A DNA stretch of 57,415 nucleotides from Gammaproteobacteria bacterium (GTDB lineage Bacteria > Pseudomonadota > Gammaproteobacteria > Enterobacterales > Alteromonadaceae): the NCBI GenBank assembly GCA_018825965.1, contig JAHKAA010000046.1:1-57415 (forward strand), given 5' to 3'. Shown in pieces: positions 1 to 8,837 of this stretch. Position 1 is the first letter of the stretch. Every line of letters begins with the position of its first letter. The position numbers were made by a program, and so were the translations under genes. The notes below the pieces were generated by a model. That model had not been told where the DNA came from. It saw only the letters and a list, made by a program, of their open reading frames with translations, and ran no database searches.

Positions 1-40
1 CGTGACAGGCCGGTATTCTAACCGACTGAACTACCGCTCC
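1..40 (-). tRNA. tRNA-Asp(GTC), 5' half only (cut by window edge)
   Basis: The first 40 bases are identical to the 5' half of the intact tRNA-Asp gene just upstream, from the acceptor stem to the anticodon (GTC, complement of 4-6). The gene continues past the left edge. It is the second gene of a tandem tRNA-Asp pair read leftward, so it is probably transcribed with the first. Confidence 0.95.
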
Positions 41-68
41 GGAATCAGACAAACTATAAATGCTTAAG

Positions 69-145
69 TGGCGGAGCGGACGGGACTCGAACCCGCGACC
101 CCCGGCGTGACAGGCCGGTATTCTAACCGACTGAACTACCGCTCC
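69..145 (-). tRNA. tRNA-Asp(GTC)
   Basis: A complete 77-nt tRNA with encoded CCA end. The acceptor stem GGAGCGG pairs with CCGCTCC, the T-loop TTCGAGTC is present, and the anticodon GTC is the complement of 109-111. It decodes GAC/GAU. It is separated from the second, cut copy by 28 bp, so the two are probably processed from one transcript. A promoter lies directly upstream. Confidence 0.97.
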
Positions 146-196
146 GCGCCAATACACCGCAGCATTTTCAATTGGGTATGCTGCGTTGCGGCGGGA

Positions 197-225
197 ATAA
201 TACGGATTCACCGGAGGGCCGTCAA
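197..225 (-). promoter_or_regulatory. Promoter of the tandem tRNA-Asp genes
   Basis: On the minus strand TTGACG (220-225) is followed after exactly 17 bp by TATTAT (197-202). The following start region is GC-rich (CCCGCCGC), the type of discriminator seen at stringently controlled stable-RNA promoters. Read from sequence; start site not known. Confidence 0.75.
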
Positions 226-253
226 CGACTTTTTTGCCGCTTTTGTTTATTCC

Positions 254-1672
254 TTAATCATCCGGTAAAGAAAGTTCCAGAATGTCGTTCGACTTGCTGT
301 TTTTTTGCCCTGAACTGCTCGTTTTTGCTTCAGCAGCTCCGGGCATAGCAAGCGTATCCAAATCCATCGAGTTGTTCTTTTTCGCAAACAAGGTCTTAAA
401 TGAACGATCAGTAGCAACCATCCAAATCGCAAAACCACCGCCGCCCAAAATAACAATATTGCTCAGGATCACTAATAACCATGGAAAAGGTTTCTCTTCT
501 TCCACTACAGGCTTAGTCGCTACAGGGTTGGCTGACGTTTCTGCGGCTTGCGTATTCAGGTCTGCATCCTCTGTATCTGCCTCCACAGGTTCTGGCTCTA
601 TCACCTGAGCAACAAAAGAGGCTTGCGGTAAAGTGACCACTACATCACGCCCTGTCACTGTCTGAGCAAACAGGGTGCTTTCGACTTTATAAGTACCGCT
701 GGCGTAATTGACTATTTTCAGCTTTTTATCCACCTCGGCACTTTCGCCCAGGGTAAAACTTTGTATTTCATTATTCGGAAAACGAACTTTGCCCTGTAAA
801 GCGACTGACCTTGGATTAATCATAGGATCTGTCACTTTAAAAGTCAGCCAATGCAAATCTTCAGCTGTTGTCGCCTGAGCCACCTCATAGCTGATTGGGC
901 TTTTATGAATAATCACCGGCTCCTGAACTACCTCGCGGGTATATAAAGGAGTTTTCACCACAAACTTGGGTAACCACTGGCCTGGCTTCATCTCCAGCTT
1001 AAATTCACCGGTAAAAATACCGTCCCTGGGTTTTTCATCAAAATTGCGGCCATCATCAGCCAGAGTCGTCAGTTCAATCACACCAGCACCAAAATTCTCA
1101 TGTTCCGGGTTATTGCTGCTGATAAAAAGCACATCAAGCCGCAGCAAATCACGGAAGTCTTTTGCCACTATAGGCTTACCCCCATTGGTCAATGTTGCTG
1201 TCACTTTAATGGTTTCCCCTGCCATCAGATGACCGGGTAATGACGGAACATTTAATTCTATCTCTGTCAGTACCATAATTTTGCTTTCTGGCAAAATTTG
1301 CCCCAGTGCCTGCCAGGGGCCAGGAGTAGGCTTCTTAATTTTTATCAAATCATAGGTTTTATCGTCAAACCACTGAATATCCTGATCATCAGCATTAATA
1401 ACATTTACTTTGCTGCCATCGGGCTTCACCAAAATAACGGACGCTGAACCTCGTTTGCGAAAAAATACCATGGTAATTTCTTCCACTTCGTAATCGATGC
1501 GGAATCTGTTATCAAACAAAGGGATCTGATTTTTGGCGGGTAAATCAGGCAGCAAACTTAAGCCTGTTGGATCCTCCAGCGATTCGCCGACGCTGTCCGT
1601 TGTGACGGCAAGATCCTGCGCCATCAACTGCAGGCTCAAACAGAAAAGAAGCGTGTACATTAATTTCGCCAC
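254..1672 (-). CDS. TIGR03503-type envelope protein with C-terminal membrane anchor
   Basis: About 472 residues. It has an N-terminal signal peptide (hydrophobic stretch in the first 20 residues ending in MAQ), a long Ig/beta-rich periplasmic part, then one membrane helix near residue 400 (PWLLVILSNIVILGGGG) and a short cytoplasmic tail. Overall it resembles the TIGR03503 family of gammaproteobacterial proteins, whose function is unknown to me. Start choice: a perfect AGGAGG (1682-1687) lies 9 nt before a GTG at 1672, so I prefer it to the TTG at 1678, and to the ATG at 1660 that overlaps the dnaQ stop as TAATG. The start lies inside dnaQ, so translation is probably coupled to it. Family name is from memory; no function is claimed. 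Confidence 0.7.
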   Translation of the reverse strand: MAKLMYTLLFCLSLQLMAQDLAVTTDSVGESLEDPTGLSLLPDLPAKNQIPLFDNRFRIDYEVEEITMVFFRKRGSASVILVKPDGSKVNVINADDQDIQWFDDKTYDLIKIKKPTPGPWQALGQILPESKIMVLTEIELNVPSLPGHLMAGETIKVTATLTNGGKPIVAKDFRDLLRLDVLFISSNNPEHENFGAGVIELTTLADDGRNFDEKPRDGIFTGEFKLEMKPGQWLPKFVVKTPLYTREVVQEPVIIHKSPISYEVAQATTAEDLHWLTFKVTDPMINPRSVALQGKVRFPNNEIQSFTLGESAEVDKKLKIVNYASGTYKVESTLFAQTVTGRDVVVTLPQASFVAQVIEPEPVEADTEDADLNTQAAETSANPVATKPVVEEEKPFPWLLVILSNIVILGGGGFAIWMVATDRSFKTLFAKKNNSMDLDTLAMPGAAEAKTSSSGQKNSKSNDILELSLPDD

Positions 1673-2364
1673 AAGCAACTTCCTCCTTTTTTCTGCACCA
1701 GATCCAAACGTTGCTCATGCGACTGCAATTCAGTTTCAGAGGCAAAAATAACAGGTAAACGACTGGTGCGTTTCAGTTGCCCTACCACCACATTTTGTTG
1801 GGCTGCTGCTTGTTCGTCATTGGCTAAATTTAAGCTAACCTGCCCCCCTGTCATCGCCAGATAGACATCAGCCAGAATTTCAGCATCCAGCAAGGCGCCG
1901 TGTAAGGTACGGTGACTGTTGTTAATGTCGTAGCGACGACACAGAGCATCGAGGTTATTTTTCTGCCCAGGATGGGCTTCACGCGCCATTTTCAGCGTAT
2001 CCAGTACAGCACAAATATCTGTAACAGGTGCTAATGCAGGACGCAGCAGATTAAATTCATGGTTGATAAAGCCAACGTCGAAGGCTGCGTTGTGGATCAC
2101 CAGTTCGGCACCCGCTATATACTGACAAAACTGCTGTGCTATTTCGCCAAACCGTGGTTTTCCTATTAAAAACTCATTGGTAATACCATGAACCGCTATG
2201 GCTTCCTGATCAATGAGCCGGTCCGGTTGTAAATAGACATGGAAATTGTTGCCGGTCAACCGACGGTTCATCAGCTCCACACAACCAATTTCTATGATGC
2301 GATGGCCTTCCTGCGGGCTTAAACCTGTGGTTTCGGTGTCTAGTACTATCTGTCTTTTCAGCAT
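1660..2364 (-). CDS. dnaQ: DNA polymerase III epsilon subunit (proofreading exonuclease)
   Basis: 234 residues. Product is the 3'-5' proofreading exonuclease of the replicative polymerase core. The DEDDh exonuclease motifs are visible: ExoI LDTETTG (Asp9, Glu11), ExoII HNAAFDVGF near residue 93, and ExoIII with HGALLDAEI (the His...Asp pair) near residue 155. The C-terminal part after about residue 185 corresponds to the segment that contacts the alpha subunit. It is divergent from rnhA with only 65 bp between them, the arrangement known from Escherichia coli, and overlaps the downstream envelope gene. Confidence 0.97.
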   Translation of the reverse strand: MLKRQIVLDTETTGLSPQEGHRIIEIGCVELMNRRLTGNNFHVYLQPDRLIDQEAIAVHGITNEFLIGKPRFGEIAQQFCQYIAGAELVIHNAAFDVGFINHEFNLLRPALAPVTDICAVLDTLKMAREAHPGQKNNLDALCRRYDINNSHRTLHGALLDAEILADVYLAMTGGQVSLNLANDEQAAAQQNVVVGQLKRTSRLPVIFASETELQSHEQRLDLVQKKGGSCLWRN

Positions 2365-2429
2365 TCTGATTCGTGTTCTTAGCGCTTTTACGTTAGATTA
2401 TACGCCGATTTCAGTTGTGGGAAGCATCG

Positions 2430-2900
2430 ATGCGTAAAACAGTAGCAATCTATACAGACGGATCTTGTCTTGGAAACCCGGGGCCAGGTGGTTATGGCGT
2501 GGTTTTACGTTATCAGGAGCACCAAAAAGAAATGTCTGGCGGCTACCAGCAAACCACCAATAACAGAATGGAGTTACTGGCGGCTATTGTTGGTCTGGAG
2601 AGTTTAAAACAACCTTGTGATGTGGATTTGACCACAGACAGCCAGTATGTGCGCTTAGGTATTACGCAGTGGCTGGCCAACTGGAAAAAAAACAACTGGA
2701 AAACAAGTCAGCGGGAACCTGTAAAAAATCAGGATTTATGGCGTCGCTTAGATGCTGCTTGTCAGGGACATAAAGTGAACTGGCATTGGGTCAAAGGCCA
2801 TGCCGGTCATCCGGAAAACGAACGTTGTGACGAGTTGGCAAGAATCGCGGCTACCCACAATGCCACAGAAGTAGACACTGGTTTCCAGGCCTCGTCATAA
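2430..2900 (+). CDS. rnhA: Ribonuclease HI
   Basis: 156 residues, the normal size. Cleaves the RNA strand of RNA-DNA hybrids. The metal-binding carboxylates are all present: Asp10 (YTDGS), Glu48 (RMELL), Asp70 (TTDSQY) and Asp134 (ERCDELA), with His124 in VKGHAGHPEN. The ATG at 2430 is preceded by GGGAAG at 5 nt; an in-frame TTG 15 bp upstream is less likely because the family starts at MRK. Divergent from dnaQ; its last codons overlap the end of the convergent permease gene by 6 bp. Confidence 0.98.
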   Translation: MRKTVAIYTDGSCLGNPGPGGYGVVLRYQEHQKEMSGGYQQTTNNRMELLAAIVGLESLKQPCDVDLTTDSQYVRLGITQWLANWKKNNWKTSQREPVKNQDLWRRLDAACQGHKVNWHWVKGHAGHPENERCDELARIAATHNATEVDTGFQASS

Positions 2901-3644
2901 AGAGAAGACAGGCCAAAGTAATGAGACCGCAGTCCCCATCAGCAGTATAGAAAAGCTTTTCCGCACCCAGAGCTGTGGAATATAAGCCGACAAGATGATG
3001 CCAAGCAAACTGCCCCCAGCACCAATTAACCCCAGCCAGCCAATCAGTTCCAGCGGCAAGCTTTCTCCCTGAACAGACATCAGCCAGTAATGGCTGATAA
3101 AGCCAGTGCTGCTTTGCAGAAAAATTAATGCCAGACTACAGGCTATAGCACCTGACATAGGGATTGTTGTTACCGCAAGCAGTAAGGGAACTATTAAAAA
3201 GCCGCCCCCCACCCCCACCAAACCGGTCAGCATACCTAACGCCATAGCCAGAACAGCCAGCAGCACAGGGGAATGAATTTGCCATTGCCAGATGCGTTGA
3301 CGCCACATGTTAGCGGCGCTGCCCAACATTAAAACAGCAAGAATGAGTAGTTGAAAAGAGGAGTGCAGCCACTGCGCTAAAGCAACACCCAGCAAAGTGC
3401 CAAAAAAAGCCGGCACCGCAAAACGCTTAAATAGAGTGAAATCAAGATGGCGTCGCCACAGGTAAGGCAATAAAGCGATAAAGCTGATTTGAGCCACTAC
3501 ACCCAAAGACGACACTATCGCGACTTTTTCCGGCAACTGCACCAAATGCACCAGCACAGGTACGGTCAGAATAGAACCACCCGATCCTAATAAGCCTACG
3601 CTTAAGCCAATAATTAAAGCTGAAATCAGTACCAGAGCCGACAT
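2895..3644 (-). CDS. TauE/SafE family sulfite/anion exporter-like permease
   Basis: 249 residues, nearly all hydrophobic, about eight predicted membrane helices in two similar halves. Glycine-rich repeats GLLGSGGS (near 20) and GLVGVGGGFLIVP (near 143) are the duplicated signature of the TauE/SafE (DUF81) family. Members export sulfite, sulfoacetate or related anions, but most are uncharacterised and the substrate cannot be read here. It stands alone between rnhA and a peroxidase homologue, converging on rnhA with a 6-bp overlap. Confidence 0.88.
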   Translation of the reverse strand: MSALVLISALIIGLSVGLLGSGGSILTVPVLVHLVQLPEKVAIVSSLGVVAQISFIALLPYLWRRHLDFTLFKRFAVPAFFGTLLGVALAQWLHSSFQLLILAVLMLGSAANMWRQRIWQWQIHSPVLLAVLAMALGMLTGLVGVGGGFLIVPLLLAVTTIPMSGAIACSLALIFLQSSTGFISHYWLMSVQGESLPLELIGWLGLIGAGGSLLGIILSAYIPQLWVRKSFSILLMGTAVSLLWPVFSL

Positions 3645-3732
3645 AAAAAACCAGACATCTTTAATAACTAAAAGAAATATTAAACTTCACTAAAAGAATA
3701 AGCAAGCAGGCTTCATGCTGCACAAACAGAAT

Positions 3733-3760
3733 AAAAAAAGGCCAGCATCAGCTGACCTTT
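3733..3760 (-). terminator. Intrinsic terminator after the peroxidase homologue
   Basis: On the minus strand AAAGGTCAGC-TGAT-GCTGGCCTTT forms a 10-bp stem (one G-T pair) followed by a T-run. It lies 20 bp downstream of the stop of the 3781-4335 gene. Confidence 0.85.
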
Positions 3761-3780
3761 GGCATGTAATAGCAACGGAT

Positions 3781-4335
3781 TTAGTCAGCTTTTAATAAAG
3801 CTTCCACTTCTTTAACAAAATCAGCGTCATCTGGCGACACCTTGCTGCCAAAGTGTTTGACCTGTTGCTCGTCTTTGCTGACCAGATACTTATTAAAATT
3901 CCAGGATGGTTTTTCACCTGTTTTGGCGATTAAGGCTTTAAATACCGGATTTACATCACTGCCGCGTACAGCGCTGGTGGCAAACATAGGGAAAGTCACG
4001 CCGTAGTTGATGTAGCAGACTTCAGCAGTTTTTTCTGCATCATCATGTTCCTGCATAAAATCGTCTGACGGGAAACCTAAGACCACCAAACCTTGATCCT
4101 TGTACTTTTCATACAAGGACTGCAACGCAGTAAATTGAGGAGTAAAACCACATTTGCTGGCGGTATTGACGATCAATAAAGTTTTACCTTTATAGGTTTC
4201 ACATAAATCCAGAGTTTCTTTTTTACGTAATTGAGGCAGTGAATGGCCAAGAATTTCGCCACAGCTATTGGCAAAAGCGACACCGCTTGCGCTGAGCAGT
4301 AAAGCGCCCGTCAGCATTTTTTTCATTGTTTTCAT
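3781..4335 (-). CDS. Secreted glutathione-peroxidase-fold protein
   Basis: 184 residues with a signal peptide (MKTMKKMLTGALLLSASGVAFA), so it acts in the periplasm. The thioredoxin-like fold of glutathione peroxidases is clear: NTASKCGFTPQ around the peroxidatic cysteine, CYINYGVTFPMF in the middle, and WNFNKYLV near the end. The second canonical motif, usually GFPCNQF, reads GFPSDDF, so the Gln of the catalytic Cys/Gln/Trp/Asn set is not in place. It may be a thioredoxin-dependent or non-canonical thiol peroxidase. AGGAG lies 6 nt before the ATG. Single gene with its own terminator. Confidence 0.85.
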   Translation of the reverse strand: MKTMKKMLTGALLLSASGVAFANSCGEILGHSLPQLRKKETLDLCETYKGKTLLIVNTASKCGFTPQFTALQSLYEKYKDQGLVVLGFPSDDFMQEHDDAEKTAEVCYINYGVTFPMFATSAVRGSDVNPVFKALIAKTGEKPSWNFNKYLVSKDEQQVKHFGSKVSPDDADFVKEVEALLKAD

Positions 4336-4443
4336 TATGAGCTCCTGTTATTTAACTATGTGAACCATACGGACCAAAGCAGATGTTGGATCTGAGCTGT
4401 AACAACAGACCCTGCATCAGATGCTGCGATTTCCTGCAGATAC

Positions 4444-4470
4444 AAAAAAGGCGACCTGAGTCGCCCTTTT
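4444..4470 (-). terminator. Intrinsic terminator after the DUF2750 gene
   Basis: GGGCGAC-TCA-GGTCGCC hairpin on the minus strand followed by a T-run; flanking A/T runs make it usable on both strands. It sits 13 bp past the stop at 4483. Confidence 0.8.
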
Positions 4471-4482
4471 ATGCATCTGACT

Positions 4483-4836
4483 TTATTGCACTAAAGCCAA
4501 AGCTTCTAAAATTTCACGCGGCTCTACTTCCGGGCCATTTAAGGATTCATCCCAGTTGGTGCCAATCAGAACGCCATCGTCGTACATTTCCTGCAGCCAG
4601 CCTTCACAGAATACATCCAGTGGAATAGCTTCAGGTTTGTAGTCAGACCATTCATCCGAGCAATGCACTAAAGCCGCTTCCTGACTGGACCAGAATGGCA
4701 TCACGTCTGTATCTTCAAAATCAACAGACTCCACCACCAGCAAGTCTTCGCCGTTTGCTAAAGTCCAAACCACACCATGGGTTTTGGCTTCCGCAATAAA
4801 ATTTTGAAACACCGGATCATGTGAATATTCGCCCAT
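4483..4836 (-). CDS. DUF2750 domain protein
   Basis: 117 residues, acidic and soluble, with no signal peptide or membrane segment. The order VVWTL, MPFWSS, CSDEWSDYKPEAI, FCEGWL, DGVLIGTNWD and a C-terminal EPREILEAL fits what I remember of the DUF2750 family, small cytosolic proteins of unknown function. The ATG at 4836 is preceded by AAGG at 8 nt, so I prefer it to the in-frame GTG at 4845. Single gene between two unrelated transcription units, with a terminator downstream. Confidence 0.75.
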   Translation of the reverse strand: MGEYSHDPVFQNFIAEAKTHGVVWTLANGEDLLVVESVDFEDTDVMPFWSSQEAALVHCSDEWSDYKPEAIPLDVFCEGWLQEMYDDGVLIGTNWDESLNGPEVEPREILEALALVQ

Positions 4837-4998
4837 GGCAACCACCTTTATAGTAACTGTTAGTTTAATTGCGACTATTAGAGCAGAAAACCAGATTAAA
4901 GACGAATTAAAATGCCCTTTCCTGCCTGGTGCTGTTCCCCTGTTTTTTAAAAATAACGTACAATTGCCGCATTCTAAACAACAAGATGAGTGACTCTT

Positions 4999-6660
4999 AT
5001 GGCTCAGTATATTTACAGCATGTACCGCATGTCGAAAGTAGTGCCGCCAAAACGCACTATTTTAAAAGACATTTCGTTGTCGTTTTTCCCTGGTGCAAAA
5101 ATTGGTGTTTTGGGTTTAAACGGTTCAGGTAAATCCAGCTTGCTGCGTATTATGGCAGGTGTGGACCAGGAGTTTGACGGTGAAGCCCGTGCTTTAGCCG
5201 GTATCAATATTGGTTATTTGCCACAGGAACCTCAACTCGACCCGGAAAAAACCGTGCGTGAAGTGGTAGAAGAAGCTGTTTCTGATGTGAAAAACGCCTT
5301 AACCCGTTTGGATCAGGTATACGCTGCTTACGCAGAAGAAAATGCTGACTTTGACGCTTTAGCCCGTGAACAAGGTGAGCTGGAAGCTATTATTCAGGCC
5401 AAAGAAGGTCATAACCTCGACAATATCCTTGACCGTGCTGCCGATGCCTTGCGTCTGCCAGCCTGGGATGCGCTGATTAAACACTTATCTGGTGGTGAAC
5501 GCCGCCGTGTGGCTATCTGCCGTTTACTGTTAGAAAAACCAGACATGCTGCTGCTGGACGAACCTACTAACCACTTGGACGCTGAATCTGTGGCCTGGTT
5601 AGAACGTTTCCTGCACGATTACACTGGCACTGTAGTGGCCATTACCCACGACCGTTATTTCCTCGACAACGTAGCTGGCTGGATTTTAGAGCTGGACCGC
5701 GGTGAAGGTATTCCGTGGGAAGGCAACTACTCTTCCTGGTTAGAGCAAAAAGATGCCCGTTTAGAACAGGAAGAACGCAGCGAAAATGCGCGTCAGCGTT
5801 CGATCAAGCAGGAACTGGAATGGGTTCGTACCAATCCAAAAGGCCGTCATGCCAAGAGCAAGGCCCGTATGGCACGTTTTGAAGAACTGCAAAGCCAGGA
5901 CTTCCAGAAACGTAACGAAACCAACGAGCTGTTTATTCCACCAGGACCACGTTTAGGCGACAAAGTGCTGGAAGTGAAAAACCTGCGTAAAACCTTTGGC
6001 GACCGTGTCTTGATTGACGATTTAAGCTTCAGCATTCCAAAAGGCGCCATAGTAGGTATTATCGGTCCGAACGGTGCCGGTAAATCGACACTGTTTAAAA
6101 TGATCACCGGCATGGAACAAGCGGACGGCGGCACTATTGAAGTGGGTGATACAGTACAAATCGCCAGCGTGGATCAATTCCGTGACAGCATGAACCCGAA
6201 AAATACCGTATGGCAGGAAATCTCCAACGGTCAGGACATTCTGCAAATTGGTAACTTCCAAATTCCTAGCCGTGCTTATGTTGGTCGCTTTAACTTTAAA
6301 GGCAACGATCAGCAGAAGTTTATTGGTGACTTGTCCGGTGGTGAGCGCAACCGTGTGCATTTAGCGGCGCTGTTAAAAGCGGGCGGCAACATGCTGTTAC
6401 TGGATGAACCGACCAACGATTTGGACGTAGAAACTTTACGGGCTCTGGAAAACGCCATCCTCGACTTCCCAGGCTGCGCCATGGTGATCTCGCACGACCG
6501 TTGGTTCCTTGACCGTATTGCCACTCATATTCTGGATTACCGCGATGAAGGCAAAGTGAACTTCTTCGAAGGTAACTATTCAGACTACGAGACCTGGATG
6601 AAAGCCACCTACGGTAGTGATGCAATGCAACCGCACCGCATTAAATACAAAAAGATCTAA
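4999..6660 (+). CDS. ettA: Energy-dependent translational throttle protein EttA (ABC-F ATPase)
   Basis: 553 residues. EttA binds the ribosomal E site and gates entry into elongation according to ATP/ADP. Two ABC ATPase domains are complete: Walker A GLNGSGKSS (39-46) and GPNGAGKST, signatures LSGGERRR and LSGGERNR, and Walker B LLLDEPTNHLD and LLLDEPTNDLD. The linker with FEELQSQDFQKRNETNELFIPPGPRLG and C-terminus KRIKY-like end match EttA rather than Uup or YheS. The start MAQYIYSMYR aligns with the E. coli protein and has GATGAG 8 nt upstream; a GTG 9 bp earlier is rejected. No membrane domains, so not a transporter. Confidence 0.97.
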   Translation: MAQYIYSMYRMSKVVPPKRTILKDISLSFFPGAKIGVLGLNGSGKSSLLRIMAGVDQEFDGEARALAGINIGYLPQEPQLDPEKTVREVVEEAVSDVKNALTRLDQVYAAYAEENADFDALAREQGELEAIIQAKEGHNLDNILDRAADALRLPAWDALIKHLSGGERRRVAICRLLLEKPDMLLLDEPTNHLDAESVAWLERFLHDYTGTVVAITHDRYFLDNVAGWILELDRGEGIPWEGNYSSWLEQKDARLEQEERSENARQRSIKQELEWVRTNPKGRHAKSKARMARFEELQSQDFQKRNETNELFIPPGPRLGDKVLEVKNLRKTFGDRVLIDDLSFSIPKGAIVGIIGPNGAGKSTLFKMITGMEQADGGTIEVGDTVQIASVDQFRDSMNPKNTVWQEISNGQDILQIGNFQIPSRAYVGRFNFKGNDQQKFIGDLSGGERNRVHLAALLKAGGNMLLLDEPTNDLDVETLRALENAILDFPGCAMVISHDRWFLDRIATHILDYRDEGKVNFFEGNYSDYETWMKATYGSDAMQPHRIKYKKI

Positions 6661-6679
6661 GGGCACAAAGCTCTAAATG

Positions 6680-6714
6680 AAAAGGGGTAAAGCCGATGGT
6701 TTTACCCCTTTTTT
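6680..6714. terminator. Bidirectional terminator between ettA and glnB
   Basis: AAGGGGTAAA and TTTACCCCTT are perfectly complementary 10-base arms around a short loop, with A and T runs outside both arms. It can stop ettA (plus) and nadE-glnB (minus), whose stops lie on either side. Confidence 0.88.
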
Positions 6715-6728
6715 ATTGATGCGGCGTT

Positions 6729-7067
6729 TTACACCGCGTCTTCGTTTTCTTCGCCTGTGCGGATACGAATAACCCGTTCCACATCAAACACAAAAATTTT
6801 GCCATCACCAATACGGCCTGTCTGGGCAGTTTTGATAATCACATCAATACAACGTTCGACCTGATCATCCGGCAGTACCAACTCAATTTTTACCTTAGGT
6901 AAAAAGTCGACCATATACTCAGCACCACGGTACAGTTCGGTATGACCTTTCTGGCGGCCAAAACCTTTGACCTCAGTCACTGTCATGCCAGTGATATTAA
7001 TTTCGGCCAGAGCTTCCCGTACATCGTCTAATTTAAAAGGCTTAATAATAGCTTCAACTTTTTTCAT
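6729..7067 (-). CDS. glnB: Nitrogen regulatory protein P-II
   Basis: 112 residues, the normal P-II length. It senses 2-oxoglutarate, ATP/ADP and, by uridylylation, glutamine, and controls glutamine synthetase adenylylation and NtrB. The T-loop uridylylation residue is Tyr51 (RGAEYMVDF), and the B- and C-loops are recognisable (TGRIGDGKIF). The ATG at 7067 gives the family start MKKVEAIIKPFKLDDVREAL; the reading frame stays open 60 bp upstream into nadE but that part does not resemble P-II. It follows the nadE stop by 7 nt, so the two form an operon, joining NAD synthesis (glutamine-using) to a glutamine sensor. Confidence 0.96.
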   Translation of the reverse strand: MKKVEAIIKPFKLDDVREALAEINITGMTVTEVKGFGRQKGHTELYRGAEYMVDFLPKVKIELVLPDDQVERCIDVIIKTAQTGRIGDGKIFVFDVERVIRIRTGEENEDAV

Positions 7068-7074
7068 GACTTCC

Positions 7075-8688
7075 TCAGCGCTGTTTCCGCATCCACGATG
7101 TGATGGGGTATCTTCTGTCTTTACCAAAGTTGCGGCTGGTCACTTTTGGACCCACAGCCGACTGGCGTCTTTTGTATTCGTTAATATCGATTAGATTTAA
7201 AACCCGGCGAACTGTCGCTTCATCATAGCCCATCGCCACTATCTCAGGCAGTGACTTGTCCTGTTCGACATAAGCGTCAATCATCGCATCTAAATCATCG
7301 TAAGGTGGCAAATTGTCCTGATCGGTTTGATCCGGTGCCAGCTCAGCGGATGGTGGCCTGTCTATCACCCGCTGTGGGATCACAGGCGAGATACTGTTGC
7401 GATACTCTGCTAAACGATACACCAGGGTTTTTGGCACATCTTTAATAACGGCAAAACCACCACACATATCCCCATACAAAGTGCAGTAGCCTACAGCGTT
7501 TTCACTTTTATTGCCTGTAGTGAGTAGCATACGGCCGGTTTTATTCGACATCGCCATTAATAACACACCACGAATACGGGCCTGCAGGTTTTCTTCTGTC
7601 GTGTCTTTACCACGGCCTTTAAACAGCGGCGTAAGTTGCTGCATAAAGCTGTTGTACATAGGTTCAATAGAGACGGAATCAAACTCAACGCCCATCACTT
7701 GTGCCTGAGCTTTCGCATCTTCCACACTCATAGACGAGGTATAAGCAAAAGGCAGCATCAGGGCTTGTACTTTATCCGCACCTATCGCATCTGCAGCTAT
7801 CGCCAGGGTTAAGGCTGAGTCGATACCACCAGATAACCCAAGCACTGCGCCAGGGAAACCGTTGTGCTGAATATAATCGCGGGTCGCCATCACTAAAGCG
7901 GCATAGACTTCAGCCTCAACAGATAAGCGTGGTGCAAGCTCGACATGGCCATAATGCTGACCACGGGCGGCTAAATTGACTGTCGCAAGTTCTGGCTCAC
8001 AGGCTTTACCACGGAACAGCAATTGTGCATCGGGGCTGACCACCAGAGACTGACCATCAAAGACCAGTTCGTCCTGACCAATCACATGATTCACATACAC
8101 AAAACCTAAATGCAGGTGTTTGGCCAGGGTTTGCAGTAACTCTTCACGCCGTGAGGCTTTGCCGATTTCGTAAGGGGAAGCATTAAGTACCAAAGCCCAG
8201 TCCGCGCCCTGCTCTTTGGCTAAAGCTGCAGGAGCGCCCTGCCAGACATCTTCGCAAATCAGCACGGCAAAACGTTGGCCTTTCAGCTCAAAACTACAAG
8301 CTTCTGTGCCTTCAGTAAAATAACGTTTTTCATCAAAAACGCTGTGATTTGGCAAAGCCTGTTTGTAATAACGTGTTATCACTTCACCATTTTGGATCAC
8401 GGAGGCAGCGTTATACAAAACCTCGCCGTCACGCCAGGGGTGACCCACAACCAGTGTATTTGGCAACTTAGCCGCACATATCTGCTGCAGGCTTTGTTCA
8501 ACCAACAGCTGCAAATCAGACCGCAACAATAAATCTTCAGGTGGGTAGCCAGTTAAAGTCAGCTCAGGAAATAACAACAAATCGCTTTGACTGCCTGTGG
8601 CAATCTCCAGCACTTTTGCAGTGTTTTGCGCCACAGCAGCCACAATAAAAGGCTGCTGTACCAGGGTAATAGAGACAGCAGAGGACAT
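7075..8688 (-). CDS. nadE: Glutamine-hydrolysing NAD+ synthase
   Basis: 537 residues. Converts deamido-NAD to NAD+ using ammonia from glutamine. The N-terminal nitrilase-type amidase has Glu42 (FPELTLTGY), Lys109 and Cys145 (LICEDVW) as catalytic triad; the C-terminal synthetase has the PP-loop GLSGGIDSAL near residue 285 and the TTGNKSE segment. This is the long two-domain form, not the short ammonia-dependent NadE. The ATG at 8688 has AGG a few bases upstream; a GTG at 8700 has no visible ribosome-binding site. It heads the nadE-glnB operon and is divergent from fimT. Confidence 0.95.
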   Translation of the reverse strand: MSSAVSITLVQQPFIVAAVAQNTAKVLEIATGSQSDLLLFPELTLTGYPPEDLLLRSDLQLLVEQSLQQICAAKLPNTLVVGHPWRDGEVLYNAASVIQNGEVITRYYKQALPNHSVFDEKRYFTEGTEACSFELKGQRFAVLICEDVWQGAPAALAKEQGADWALVLNASPYEIGKASRREELLQTLAKHLHLGFVYVNHVIGQDELVFDGQSLVVSPDAQLLFRGKACEPELATVNLAARGQHYGHVELAPRLSVEAEVYAALVMATRDYIQHNGFPGAVLGLSGGIDSALTLAIAADAIGADKVQALMLPFAYTSSMSVEDAKAQAQVMGVEFDSVSIEPMYNSFMQQLTPLFKGRGKDTTEENLQARIRGVLLMAMSNKTGRMLLTTGNKSENAVGYCTLYGDMCGGFAVIKDVPKTLVYRLAEYRNSISPVIPQRVIDRPPSAELAPDQTDQDNLPPYDDLDAMIDAYVEQDKSLPEIVAMGYDEATVRRVLNLIDINEYKRRQSAVGPKVTSRNFGKDRRYPITSWMRKQR

Positions 8689-8837
8689 CTGAACCTGCAC
8701 TAAAGGATGAAAAAACTGCCGCTATGGTAGCGATTTTTACCGCAGGACTCAATCAGACAGCGGCAGAAGCTGTATTTCAGCTGGCATTTAGATATTTAAC
8801 ATAAATGCAACTAAACTAAAGCAGATAGATTCCACGG

